From Sclerodactyla briareus (Eukaryota > Echinodermata > Holothuroidea > Dendrochirotida > Sclerodactylidae), in contig JAODTK010005784.1 in assembly GCA_026419785.1 (NCBI GenBank), positions 124,001 through 188,000 on the forward strand: a stretch of DNA of 64,000 bases. Direction: 5' to 3'. Shown here piece by piece: positions 36,885 to 48,471 of the stretch. A program made the position numbers and the translations under genes. How positions within the stretch are numbered: position 1 is the first letter of the stretch; each line of letters opens with the position of its first letter. The notes under the pieces are model-generated. The model was not told the origin of the DNA. It worked only from the letters and a program-made list of their open reading frames with translations, and searched no databases.

Positions 36885-38095
36885 TTCCCAATTTTTTTAC
36901 CAAAACCGATGGGTGGTGGTTACTATACTCTCGAATAAGATGGCTACACACTAATTCAAGGATTTCAAAGTTGACCTCCTGTGAAACCAAAACAATTAGG
37001 GTTCATGAACTCATATCAGGGAAACACAATACCTAGTGAGAGATTCATTCATTCGGTAGGGTCGAGTTATAATGTTTCACAGCACAAATTGGCCAGCATA
37101 TTGACTTTTCAACAAATTTTCGTTTTCGACTAAAATTAACCCCTGACCTATACAAAAACAATAGGAGTTCCTGTACTTTCGTAAAGGAAAGCTTCATACC
37201 AAATTTGAACCTACTCAGACCAACCATTTGAGACTTATGTGTGTTCACAAGGTGTACATACTTTGACTCTGGTGACTTCAGATGACCTCTGGACCGGACC
37301 CTTAAAACAATGGGTTTAGGTACTCTTCATGGGAAAAACATATACAAGTTGGCGTTATCCATCCGGTGGGTAGGTGATTGTGGTTCACAAGCCAAAATTG
37401 GGCCAAAAATTGGCTTCTCAGGAAATTTTCTTTTTTTACCAAAAATACCCCCGAACTCTTAACAAAAACAATAGTGTTCCTGTACTCCCCTATAGGAAGA
37501 AACACCAAATGTGAACCCCATCTGACCAACCATTCTGGACTTATCGTGTTCACAAGGTTTTCATAATTTGAACCTCTGGTGACCTCAGATTAACCCTGAC
37601 CTGACCCTTAAAAACAAAGGGTTTAATGTACTCGTAATGGGAAAAACATTATACCAAAAGTATGAGCTTCATCCATCCAGGTGGGGTCGATGGTATGTGG
37701 TCACAAGCCTAAAATTGGGCCATAAATATTGTCTTCTCAGAAATTTTCTATTTTTTTACAAAAAAAAAATCACCACGACTATAACAAAAACAAGAGGGTT
37801 CCTGTACTCCCAATAAGAAAGCCACACACAAATTGAACCCCATCTGAAACCATTATGGATTTCATATCATGTCACAAAATTTCAGATTTGACCTCCGTGA
37901 CCTCTGCCTGACCCCCAAAAACAATAGTTTATGTACTCATCATGGGAAAACACATACCAAGTATTGAGTACCTTCATCCATCCAGGTAGGGTGGTCGAGC
38001 TATTGGTTCACAAGCCAGGCGTCACACACATAACACACACTGCCATGACTGCCACAGGTTCTCTTGAACTTCGTCAGGACTCAAAACAAAAAAAA
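36885..38095 (+). repeat. ~310-bp tandem-repeat array with CA-rich right end
   Basis: Anchors of the type TTTATGTACTCATCATGGGA occur near 36999, 37311, 37620 and 37927, a period of about 310 bp, giving roughly 3.7 copies. Each unit contains a GACCTC..GGTGACCTC block, ACACATACCAAGTATGAG, CATCCATCCAGGTGGGGTCG, GTTCACAAGCCAAAATTGG and a second half with AACAATAGGGTTCCTGTACT. The right boundary is AAGCCAGGCGTCACACACAT, then CACACTGCCATGACTGC, the same as at 58265-58355. Confidence 0.85.
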
Positions 38096-38476
38096 GGACG
38101 ATTACCTATTAAAATAGTCTTCTACATAGGCGATTTGCCAATGCAGAAACAAACATGGCAAGGCTAGTATAAAGTAACAATATGCGAAAATCATCGTAAC
38201 CCGAATATGTATATTTTGACCAAGAAAAGTGTTATTTGCTGAAAATGCCTTTTGAACAATATTCATTCCGGTGAGTGGTGGGTTGGTATAAACTGGGGGG
38301 GACCACCCCCTTCCCCACTTTCGTCACCAATCAAGATTCCACAATCTCTCGACAAGGAAAATCTGGTGCTGCCCATGCTATTGACCAAAATTCTGTAAGA
38401 AATGACGATTCGCCTTGGTGTCAAAAACACATACTTTTTGAGACCCTGTGACAAACTTAGCTTGGATCTGAATTAA

Positions 38477-39380
38477 GGGTGGAGCTGTAGCTCAAACTAT
38501 ACAATATGTGTATGCATATGACCTTATATTCATCACAATAGCCACGCTGCAATCCTAATGGGGTCAAACACAGGGCAGGAATGGCCTGAGTTGAACACAT
38601 GGCGCAACCGACACGGTGCTATAGGTATACAGGATTGGCTGATTCGATTCATCTAATTAACGACACGCAGTGTTCTCCCACTGTCCGATTCACCGTGCGC
38701 AAACAGTAGCCATCAAGGGCGCAACCACTGTCTGAAAAGTTGGGGGGGGGGTGGGGGGCATAGCATTTTTTGGTGGGTCCAAAGCATATAGGAAACAATT
38801 TTGTGTGTGAAAATCATTATGTATTGGGCCTTCCAAAAGTTGGGGGTTCAGACCCCACCAACTCACCCAAGTGGCTGCGCCCTTGGGACCAGTACCATCG
38901 TACTGGTACTGTAGTCCACCATGCCCATGCACAAAGTTCGGCTAAAGGCAGCCCCCTCTCCTCCCCTCCATTGGTCAGGTTTGGAAACATAAATTACGGC
39001 ACGGCACTCACCCAGTTTGGCATAACACGGGCATGTGTCTAACTGTCGCATCCACCTGGAAATGGCTCTACACTCTCACAGTTAGACGTGGGGCCACCCA
39101 AGCGCCGTTTTCCCCCGACGAACAAGGAAGGCCATGCCCCACTACACTTGTGTCCGAACCACTTTCGCAATTCTCAGAAAACTCACCCGGAATGTTCATT
39201 CTGCTGAAGAGTGGGATTTGAATTCACATCTAGTTATTTATGACCATCCCCATTGACCTGCAGGATTCATTTGGAGTTTTCGAAAATTTTCTCTGATAGG
39301 CAGCAGACAGATAGCACAGCTTGTTCTGATGGTGGCAGGTCAGAATAGCTCAACCAGCATAGCTGGTTTGAACTAACTAA
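38477..39380 (+). mobile_element. inverted-end repeat family, copy A (about 0.9 kb)
   Basis: The left end is GGTGGAGCTGTAGCTCAAAC. The right end is AGCATAGCTGGTTTGAACTA at 39356-39375, so TAGCTCAAAC and its complement bound the unit. It lacks the long reiterated interior of copies B and C and is interrupted by the small inverted-repeat insertion at 38714-38885. No open frame of note is present. Confidence 0.5.
38714..38885. mobile_element. MITE-like insertion, about 172 bp
   Basis: The left arm CAAGGGCGCAACCACTGTC and the right arm (minus strand) CAAGGGCGCAGCCACTTGG form terminal inverted repeats, with AAAGTTGGGGG blocks inside both arms. No target duplication could be recognised. It has no coding capacity. 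Confidence 0.55.
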
Positions 39381-39384
39381 AGTG

Positions 39385-40770
39385 CTTTGAAAATGTAAAC
39401 AATTGTTTAGAAAATAATACTGAATAATCTCAAATCATTTCTATGTGAATATCTCCCCCTTCTGTTTTGATCTGCGGGTAAGCAAGCTCTACAAGTCATC
39501 ATGTCTCTCTTTTCGTTCGTTTTTGTTCGTTCGTTAAGTGCGTCTATTTCTGTTTCGTCACGTTCCTTTGGTAACTTCTTGACTGTACATGCGCATCAGG
39601 TTGAAACTTTGTGGGTGGATGAACATGCCACTGGCTAGTGCTGAGTTAGCAGTTTTGTTTCCTATGTATTAGATTTTAATCACATCCAAATTAATACTCG
39701 CAATTTGCCTCCCCACAGCCCTTCCCATTGAACTCTCTGTAGTTTGTTCGTTTCCAAACAACATTCCTTCAGAGCTGCAGACATGACTGCTTGATTTGGG
39801 GGGACTGTTTAATTTGTCCTGTCATCCCGAGGTTCGCTGGTATACAGGGGGGATTTTCACTGTCCGTTTCTACAGGCCTAAGTTGTGCTGGGTACCGTAA
39901 AAAAGTTTGTTGGGTACATATATCTAATATACAGGCCTATGGATGAGTTAGTTGGTACTTTGTGCTGGGACTGATCGCAATCATTAGGCTATTGGTAGAC
40001 ATGTGAGACAAGTGTATTCGCTCAGGATTTGCCGGCCGCAGCGATCAATACGTTTCTATTTGCGCTTTGTGCTATTATTAACAGTGGCAAAATTGCAGCA
40101 GTAACTGTGTTGTCTAGTCTATGAGCAGCCTTTTGGGGGGGGGGGCATGATTCCCATCATGACCACTAAATTCCTTGAATCCCCCCTTCCCCCCCCCCCC
40201 CCCAGAAGGGAATTGAAATACTCAACAGTAGGCAGAAAGCTAACATTATCACCCCAAAACTCAGTGTTGTGAGATTCATATGTGCCATCTTTCTCAAAAT
40301 CGCTACATGGGTTATCGAGTTTGCACTGTTTTTGTATTCAAAACCGTAGTGAAATATGGGCCCTATTCAGTTTAATCACTTCAGCTATGTTGCTCAGCTC
40401 CATCAGACTTTGAGGTAGACTTGGTGTTTCTGCTTTGGAATTTGCCCTTCTCACATTCGTAGACCAAGGTATCGTCCTGACAATAATTATATATATATAT
40501 ATGTATATACAAGTATGCAATTAACGTATACAGTAATGTAAATAACATGAATGGTATAAATTTAAATCCTAATTAAAAAATAAGTTAATGTTTTGAACAA
40601 GGACACGCTGCAATTGATAAATGTGGAATATGGCTAGATATGGCTACCTCTGGTTGAAGTCAAAGGGGTTACAGTCAAGTCCACTCGGTTAGAAGTTTCT
40701 AGGGACAAGACTCGACAGACCAAGATTAGCTGCTTGCTCACCCCCGCAAAAACAAAACAAACTAGAGCAC
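39385..40770. other. unassigned DNA
   Basis: No supported gene. Contains G and C homopolymer runs at 40134-40204 and an AT microsatellite at 40484-40510. Confidence 0.4.
40484..40510 (+). repeat. (AT)n microsatellite
   Basis: TATATATATATATATATG followed by TATATAC. Confidence 0.85.
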
Positions 40771-40771
40771 C

Positions 40772-43700
40772 ATGGTGGCTGTATCTCAAACCTGTCAAAA
40801 TTCACAATGTTTGATTTCTGTAGGGAGCATCGCAGGATTAACTTCACTTTTTTCACCTAATTGCTCTTTAATGACTTTTAATTGACGTCTATGACCGTCA
40901 AGTTCGGAGGTTCGACTAGTTTTAAAGTGTCACAGACTGGTCCTCATAGGGTGTTTCAATTCTGTTTGTTCGTATTTTTAGTTTGTGATAAAAATGCTGA
41001 GATCAAAATATTTTCAATGTAAATTTACTTTTTAATTTACGAAAATATGCACTACTTGGGGCGCAATTATGGATAGTTTTAAATGCCGTTCAATGATCTT
41101 TTGACCTTTTTGAACATCAGTTACCATCATTCTGTTATAATCACTGACAGAGTTCCATGGTATCCCAACTGAATCTGTAGATTAAACGTATTCCACATAT
41201 TTTTCACATTCATTATGCCCCTTTAAACACTTTGAACCAGCACAAAAAAAAAAAAGTCCCTGTAAGTGTGGCTAACTCTTCCCTCCGAATGATCGAACAT
41301 CAACACTGATGATAAAATTGGTAGGATGAGAACATTCTTGGTAGTGATTTGCACAAGATGGCACTTGGGGCCAACAATGGGCCATTGGTCGCAAAATTTC
41401 CTGAGAACTGTGGAGTAGGGCTAAGTAGACGTTCATATTGCTGAACATCCGCATCAAACTTGTCGAGGAAGCATTTTGGCATGATTTCACAGTAATGGGC
41501 CTAGGGCACATTAGGCCTCAGGTCAAAGTTTTGCACAACACCACAATGGACCACAACCAAGGAGCTTCATTAAAAACAAAATAATTGACACTGTGGGAGG
41601 AGTTGCATTTTGAAGTACCATTGTGTGGAATTTCAGAAATTGACCCTCTCTCCCGAAGTGTAGGGGACCTCGATGAAAAATCCCTGGACACCCACAGGGT
41701 CATCTGTTTTCACAACATTATGTCACAAGAGCACCAGAATTCATAGAGGAGAAACATTTTTGCGTAATTCCACATCGATGTGTACACTAGGGCACACAAT
41801 TGGTCCTTGGGGCCACCAAATCCTTGGACACCCTGCAGGTACGACAATTACACCATCTATGACCAAAATCAGCACTGTGCACTTAAAATTTCTGCCAGGG
41901 ATACAAATTTTGCGGTATTTCCTTTTGATTGATTATTGATTGCTAACGGGTTCAAGGAAGCCAATTTGACTCATTCAATGGAACCTAACCGAATTTTTTG
42001 TTTTGATCGTGCGATGACCCCAGGTGACAGCTCGCCTTCTCCTTCTCGACTATGCTCCGATGATCGAGGCAGGTGACACCAATCCCTGCTCCCGGGACCG
42101 CAAATCTTTTAGGGCCCTCCCCATCCGACGGGAAGATTCAGTGAACTCCAGGACCCATCCGACCACTATTTCAGAACCTGGAGGAGCGGAAGTATGTTCG
42201 ACGCGACTGCTCAAAGCCGACCGACGAGACCATGATGCAAGTGCCCCTGAAACAACCCCCCGAAATGGACCAAGCCCCAGCAGCTCAACAGCAGCACCAT
42301 GAACCTAAACCAGGAACCCGCAGTCGAACAGCAAGTACAGCCACCTTCTGAGAAACGCCCAGTGCTGGTCGGCTGGTAATCGAACCCGGGACCTGTTGCA
42401 TGCAAGCGACCCTGATCCGCTCTACTATCCTCCAAAAAAAAAAAGCAAACCAAGCATCCCCCTCCAAAAAAAACCTCCACACTTTAAACGCCCTGGGTTC
42501 CAGAATTCCTGAACAACCCAATAGCCCTTTATCCAAGAACCCTTACAAGTTTACTTTGAAGAAAATTAATTGTATCTCTTTGGGAGGAAATGCATTACAA
42601 GTACCATTGTGTGAAAATCAATAAAACCAGGACGACTGGGACCCTGGACCAAAAATCCCTAACCCCTTGAAAGGTACGACTGTTAGAAACATCATTATGA
42701 CCAAACTGTCAGCACTGTACACCAAAATTTGTGAGAGGAGGAAGTAACATATCTGCCTAATGTCACATGCTGGGCCTCATCTCGGGCCCACACTGAGCTC
42801 TGGGATCTCAATCCCTGGTACCTGAAGGTTGGCATTAGACAACGTATGACTGAGATTCGGCACTGTGCAACAAATTTATAGGAGATACAAGATCTTGCAG
42901 TATTTCATAAATAATGGGCTTTATGGCCCAACTCTGGCCGCTGGGCCATGCTGATCTTGAGACCAAAAATTCCTGAACACCCCAAGGTACCGCTGTCTAC
43001 ATCCATTATGACTGAATGTCAGCACTGTGTCCTAAAATTGAAGAGAGAGAACATTTCCCACATAATGAGCCACAGGGCCCACACTAGGCCGCGCACCCTG
43101 ATTGTACAGCTATAAGACCACCATTATGACTGAACATCAGCACTGTTCAACAATTTGTAGGAGATACAAGATTTTGCAGTATTTCATATATTGGGCCTCA
43201 GGGCCCCATCTGGGCCCTGGACCCAAAACTTCTCGAACACCATGATGGCCTTCTACCCCAGGCCCATTACATTGTACCTTTGAAGAAAATCAATTTGAAG
43301 CTTGGGAGAAGATCGCATTTCAAGTACCAATGTCTTTGTGAAATTTCATGAAATGGGCAATCGGAGCCCCAAGTGGGACCCTGGACCAAAAATTTCCTGT
43401 GGGAACACCCCAATGATGGATGCTGGGTAGGGCCGGCGATGCTTTGATACTGAATGCAGGCCCTGTGCACTAAATTTCCCAAGAGGATAAGCATTATTGT
43501 CAAAATTTCCACATATGAGCCCCGGGCCCACACGGGGCCTTGGGCCTAATTCAACCTGGGCACCCCTACAAGATAATGCAATTAGACCCCCATCATGACT
43601 TGACATCAGCCCTGTGCAACAAAATTATGGGAGAGACAAGATTTCACAGTGGTTTTCATATAATGGGCCCTAGGGCCAAAAATTGGTCCTGAGCCAAAAT

Positions 43701-44470
43701 TCCCCAGAACACACCCTGATGGCGCCCCTACCCAAGGACCATTACATGTAACTTTAGAGACTACCCAATGAATGCGTTGTGAGGAGGAGATTCATTTCAG
43801 TACTATTGTGTGAATTCCATGAAATGGGCCTTTGGGCCCAAGTGGGGCCTGGACAAAATTCCCGGAACCCCCCGAGGTAGGGCTGTCAGACCATCATAAC
43901 ATGACGAACATCAGTACTGTGCATTAAAATTTGTAGGAGATGCAAGATTTCACAGTATTTCATTAATGGTCCCTCGGGCCCCAAAGTTCATCTCCTGAGC
44001 CAAAATTCCTGACCACCCCCGATGGCCCTCTACCCAAGGACCTTACATGTACTTTAGAAGAACTCACATGAATTGTGTGGGAGGAGATGCATTTCAAGTA
44101 CTATTGTAGTGAAATTCCATAAATATGGCCTTTGGGCCCAAGGCTGGGCCTTGGACCAAAAATTCCTGAACACCCTGCTACGGCCTGTTAGACCATAATA
44201 CGGACGAAATCAGCACTCCGTGCACAAAAAAGTTGTAGGAGTAGATACATTTTGAAATTTTACACATAATGCCTATTTTGCCCCTTTATTGGGCTTTGAC
44301 CTTGACCTCACCAAGGTCAACACATTCCCAATGGGCAATAAGCATTGTTGTACACGTTCGGTCGACATCCATCGCAGAAACCGTTTGGGAGCCGAAAGGC
44401 GCTTTGTTAACACACTGGATGATAGATAGCTCACAGCTCACACCCAGCATAGCTGGTTTGAGCTAAAACG
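40772..44470 (+). mobile_element. inverted-end repeat family, copy C (about 3.7 kb) with reiterated interior
   Basis: The left end ATGGTGGCTGTATCTCAAAC and the right end GCTGGTTTGAGCTA are inverted relatives. From about 41500 to 44270 the interior is a degenerate array. The modules are GGAGATGCATTTCAAGTACT, a TGGGCCC..TGGACCAAAAATTCC block, a CTGTTAGACCATCATTATGA block, and CAGCACTGTGCACCAAAA then TTTGTAGGAGA. GGAGATGCATTTCAAG-type starts recur near 42560, 43280, 43755 and 44055. The final 400 bases match copy B. A tRNA-like insertion with flanking open frames lies at about 42000-42433. No transposase was found. Confidence 0.6.
42371..42433 (-). mobile_element. tRNA-Ala-derived SINE head
   Basis: The minus strand starts GGAGGATAGTAGAGCGG (A-box-like), continues through CGCTTGCATGCAAC, which resembles the anticodon arm of tRNA-Ala (TGC), and ends with GTCCCGGGTTCGATTACC, a clear B box. 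The 3' acceptor strand that would pair with GGAGGAT is absent, so it is not a functional tRNA gene. Poly-T runs on the minus strand precede it. The SINE body would extend toward lower coordinates, to about 42000. Confidence 0.6.
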
Positions 44471-44474
44471 ATGC

Positions 44475-44970
44475 CTCTGTCTCCCTCCTCCTACACACAC
44501 ACTTTTCACTCAAGTCGTAAACATTCTTAAGCACCCCTCTACGTCCACACACACCAGAAGGGCTGAGTTTGGTGAGCCATGATCAGATTGCACATCTTTC
44601 ACCAGTGCTTGCCATTTGCTATATTGTGCTGAGCTCAAACATTTCTATTGAGAACCTGAAAACCTGACTCTAGAATCCCATCGTGAATACAATTCATATC
44701 GGCTGCAACATGCCTGGCTGTTTCTGAATAAAATATACAATTCTCTCACAGCTAGTCATAGTGTATTTGGATACTTTGTAGCTCCAGTGTCGTACTGGCT
44801 GGTGTGCAACTTCTGGGATTGTTTGATTGGTTCCTCTCCACCAGCAAACAGAGGTCCAGCATCTCTGTGAGTTGTGGGAGTCATCTGGCAACGAGGTGCC
44901 TCGCAGCAATAAGACTCCGCAACTCTGCCCCTGTGGCTTGGTGATCAGCTGAGCCCCCCAACTGTGGAAC
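44475..44970. other. unassigned DNA
   Basis: No supported feature apart from a short ACACACAC patch near 44493. Confidence 0.4.
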
Positions 44971-44971
44971 T

Positions 44972-45229
44972 TCAGATGGAATGCTGTAACCCTGGTGGCT
45001 GAACAGCACGTAGACTGTGAACCAAGCCTACTAATGGAGGAAACTCGAAAGGCACCGGAGCATTGAAGAATGGGGAGGCCTCCTGGGGTTTTATAGATAC
45101 ATCAGAGATCTCTGGGCTGGTGCCAGGCTGCCCACGAGTTGTTGCATGGTCTCTCTGCCTTGTTCTCAGAGCTTGGATCCCCCCAACAGTTGGAAAAGGG
45201 GACCGGAAAGGGAGGGTGGATACTTGGGA
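44972..45229 (-). CDS. possible terminal exon, Pro/Ser-rich
   Basis: Minus strand: the acceptor CTCTATAGTTATTGCAG is followed by 85 open codons in phase 0 and TGA at 44972-44974. The translation is rich in Pro, Ser and Thr (for example TLPFRSPFPTVGGIQALRT and PFFNAPVPFEFPPLVG), with no recognised domain and a disordered look. The nearest upstream candidate exon does not match in phase, so the gene model is incomplete. Confidence 0.3.
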   Translation of the reverse strand, partial: SQVSTLPFRSPFPTVGGIQALRTRQRDHATTRGQPGTSPEISDVSIKPQEASPFFNAPVPFEFPPLVGLVHSLRAVQPPGLQHSI

Positions 45230-45231
45230 CT

Positions 45232-46130
45232 GCAATAACTATAGAGTAGTCTGAGTAGTCCGGCTACCTAGGATCCCCTGAAACCGTTCCATTGTCAGCT
45301 GTTTCCAGCAGTTCCTAAGCAGCCGTCATGATCCTCTGGATTTCCTTCCAGCTGTGGATCCGATCTTGGCTCCTGTGCCCTGCCTCCCCAGAGATGCAGA
45401 GTTTCGGTACGGTAGAAGGCATTCTTGCGGCCTATATCAATTTTAAAAGGCTTCAGACTTCCCGTGTTGGGAGCTACCCTAGGAGAATCTTGCAGCGTCG
45501 TGGTGTGCACAACCTGTCCTTGTACAACTGAAAACCTCCCTGTATTCAAGATGTGAGAGTGCTGTAAAGTGTGCTGGGGAGTTTCGATTCCTCCCTCTTT
45601 GCTGTCCCGGGTATGAGGCAGGGGTGTAACCCTTTCTTCCAACCCTGGCTGGATATGGAGAGGGCTGGAGGAGTTATTCATTCGGTTGGAATCATGGTTA
45701 CTGACCTGTACTCGAAGATATGCCGTATTAACTTGCCGCTTTCATGGATTCTCTGGTCGATGCCCGAAGACAATAAAAAAGTCGAAAGGCAAATCTGGTT
45801 TGGCTTCATGAACCAAGGCTGAGATCCGTCTTTTTGGTTGCGATCTTGGACAGTGCAGCTGGGTTGTCAAGTGTTGGGCGAGAATGTGGTAGTCACCAAG
45901 TCAATTTGTTACTTCAGCAGTGTCAAAAATTAGTGACTCCGCTCCATGCGAGCCGAGGGAGTCATATGGATCTGCGGTCGTGGATGACTTGGTCCCAGCC
46001 TCTGAGTGCTGTTGACAGAAATCCATAAGCTCCAAGGTTGTTGGTCAGTTCATGCAGGTACCCAGTGAGTTCGGGAGGGTTGTGCTAGATCCCAGGCCTG
46101 GCCACTTTGCCCCAGGACGGCATGTCGACT
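45232..46130 (-). pseudogene. coding-like minus-strand patch with repeated frame breaks
   Basis: Several overlapping minus-strand frames read like protein for 30-60 codons before a stop. Examples contain GYLHELTNNLGAYGFLST (about 45995-46095), QHSEAGTKSSTTADPY (about 45920-46005) and a 128-codon frame at 45295-45681. No frame runs the whole patch. It could be a decayed gene or transposon, or exons of a gene read through noisy sequence. No domain was recognised. Confidence 0.3.
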
Positions 46131-46139
46131 AGGTGCCTA

Positions 46140-48165
46140 CCAGGCATGCTGCTACCATGGTGAGTCCTGCATTCTGTCTCTTGTCCATACAGCACTACAG
46201 ACCAGTTGCTCTTCAAACTGTTTTGGACCCCCCCCCCCCCACCCATGCAATGTTTAACAAATGGCTGCATTGTTGCTTAATACAGGAAAGAACACAATCA
46301 CTTGAAATCATTGCACTGAACATACTAACAATCTTACCTTGTTCCACTTTTAGTCATATGTTTTTCTTTAGATGACAGCTCTCCTGGGAGCCCCTGCCCC
46401 AGCCTCCCTGTGATGAGCAATCCCCTTACCTTCTTGGTCAAACTAAGTCCCTTCAAATAGCTGTCCAACTTCTCTGGTGATCCTCCATGTCAGAGAATTA
46501 GGGCTAAAAATTATTAAAGGCTGTCATGAATCAATACCTAAGTAATACTGATAACATGAACTTTAGTTGATCCCTGAGTCCAGGCTCTTAACTCATAAAG
46601 GGAATTACACTAGCCACCACACTGAAATGTTAGGCGCGAATCCGGGGGGGGGGGCACCCGGCATGCCCCCCCCCTAAAAAATCTCCAGAAGATTTATTTT
46701 TTGGCCGGCCTGAGCCGTTGAGTTGAAGTTGACACAAGCCCCATCTGCCATCTGTCCCACAGACAGATGTACCCCGATGCAGATGGGTTGTATTGTTAGG
46801 AATTTTTAGCTCCTCAAAAGCGATCGCGTATCTAGGCACGGCAACTCTACTATTAGTTACGGACCGAGTGCGCTGTCCACGGCTATAATGATTTGCGACA
46901 ACATTGTGGCGAAAACAAACATCTCTTTGATGATGAAGAAGAAGAAAATTTCCAGGTCAAGATTGTAGCTACCATTGTTTTGCCGTCATGCGTGAGGATG
47001 GGTAACAATTGCTCCCACGGGAATCCTCCGGTCGTAGCTGGTATGTGTGAAGACGGAATAATTGATTTACGGTTTATCTTGCCATGTTCTCATATGGATT
47101 TACCGGTTGCATGCGAGCACATAGGGATTGTCTGTCTGTACTCGATTCACATCACAGAAATCACCCATTTCTTGGAAGAAATATGTATCCATGCCTGGTA
47201 AAAGTATTGTGCTATAAGGTGCCACAATCACTTTACTTACATGGGAATTGGGAGACAACGATTGGCATTTTGTGGATCGTGTTTTTCGATTTATATATAA
47301 AATAATACAAACAATATTATTATTTTATATCCATTTATACAAAATATCACTATTTCTAATTTGCTCTATAAATTGCACTCCATTTTACATCACTGTGTCC
47401 TGTCCCACAGTAAGTAGGTTTCAGCTGATCAGGAGTTTTGACGGCTAATCCGAATGTTGGCGACACCGCCGCGAAGCAAAAATTGTTATTTTATCTATTG
47501 GGCAAAAGTCCCGCATCGGGTGTGTAACTTTAGCCCCCCTTAGGCCCTGACGAAATCTGGGAAAATTTCCCTAACTGTGATGGGGTTAGCTTCCCCCTCC
47601 CCTGGCGCCACACTGCCTCCCCTCCAGAAAGGCTCTACAGTCAATTAGCGCCTTGATCAGGCACAATTGATTGATGCTGTACTCAGCTCTACAATTGGTA
47701 GCCCCTCCTAAAATCTTAATGACCTTCAATTCATCCACAAACACTCATCACATTGCAGAATATGTATGACAAAAGGGGCATCCCATATGCGCAGTGGAAC
47801 ATCTTTTGTGAAGATTTTGTCCATCAATGGCACCAAACATTGTATATTTTTGGATCATTACTTTGCAAATTGTTGTTAGTACTAACGTTAAGAGCGTGTT
47901 AAATACAGGAGCTAGTCTTGATGGACCACCAGGTGTTCATCCAAAAATATCAGTATGAAACATCATTTTCAAAAAATGTTGGTTATGCTTTCCTTCAACA
48001 AAATCACAAGAAATGCCATTTCCTCCGCCCATCTGGGAGGTCCTCAGACCAAAAAACTTTGCGTTGCTCCGCGCCAACCCCTGTGGGCACTCCCCGCTTA
48101 GATGAATCAACAGCAGCTTCAGAAAAACAGGGGTGCTGCGTGTCGATTCCGCACCCTAAAGGTCC
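46140..48165. other. unassigned DNA
   Basis: A plus-strand frame at 46893-47201 (103 codons with an acidic EEEE patch and several Cys/His) has no recognised domain or splice support. C and G homopolymers occur at 46231-46242 and 46646-46671. The last ~35 bases, which include GTCGATTCCGCACCC before the A-rich tract, resemble the 3' end of a Pol III-type retroposon. Confidence 0.35.
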
Positions 48166-48167
48166 TA

Positions 48168-48440
48168 AAAAACAAAACAAAAAAAAAAAAAAAAACAAAA
48201 AAAACAAAAAAAAAAACAAAAAAAACACACTCAAAAAAAAAAAAAAAAAAAAAAAACAAAACAAAAAGCAAAAACAAACAAACACAACATTAAAAAAAAA
48301 ACAAAAGCTTAAAAAAACAAAAAAAGACAGAACGAAAAAAAATAAAAACAAAATAAGCAAAAAAAAACAAAAAATCAAAAGTCAAAAAAAGAAAAAAAAC
48401 CCAAAAAAAAAAACAAAAAAAAACAAACAAAAAAAACCGA
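48168..48440 (+). repeat. A/C-only low-complexity tract
   Basis: About 270 bases composed almost wholly of A with interspersed C (A3-20 runs separated by single C or CAA), with only a handful of G and T. It is bounded by CGCACCC on the left (48149-48157) and by CGCACCC...GGGTGCG on the right (48442-48470). The long poly-Lys (plus) and poly-Phe (minus) open frames over it are artefacts of composition. Confidence 0.85.
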
Positions 48441-48471
48441 AACGCACCCGAACTCGAATAAGAGGGTGCGA

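Noticed and set aside
40905..40925. B-box-like GGAGGTTCGACTAG
   Set aside because: No A box at a suitable distance and no cloverleaf; not a tRNA gene.
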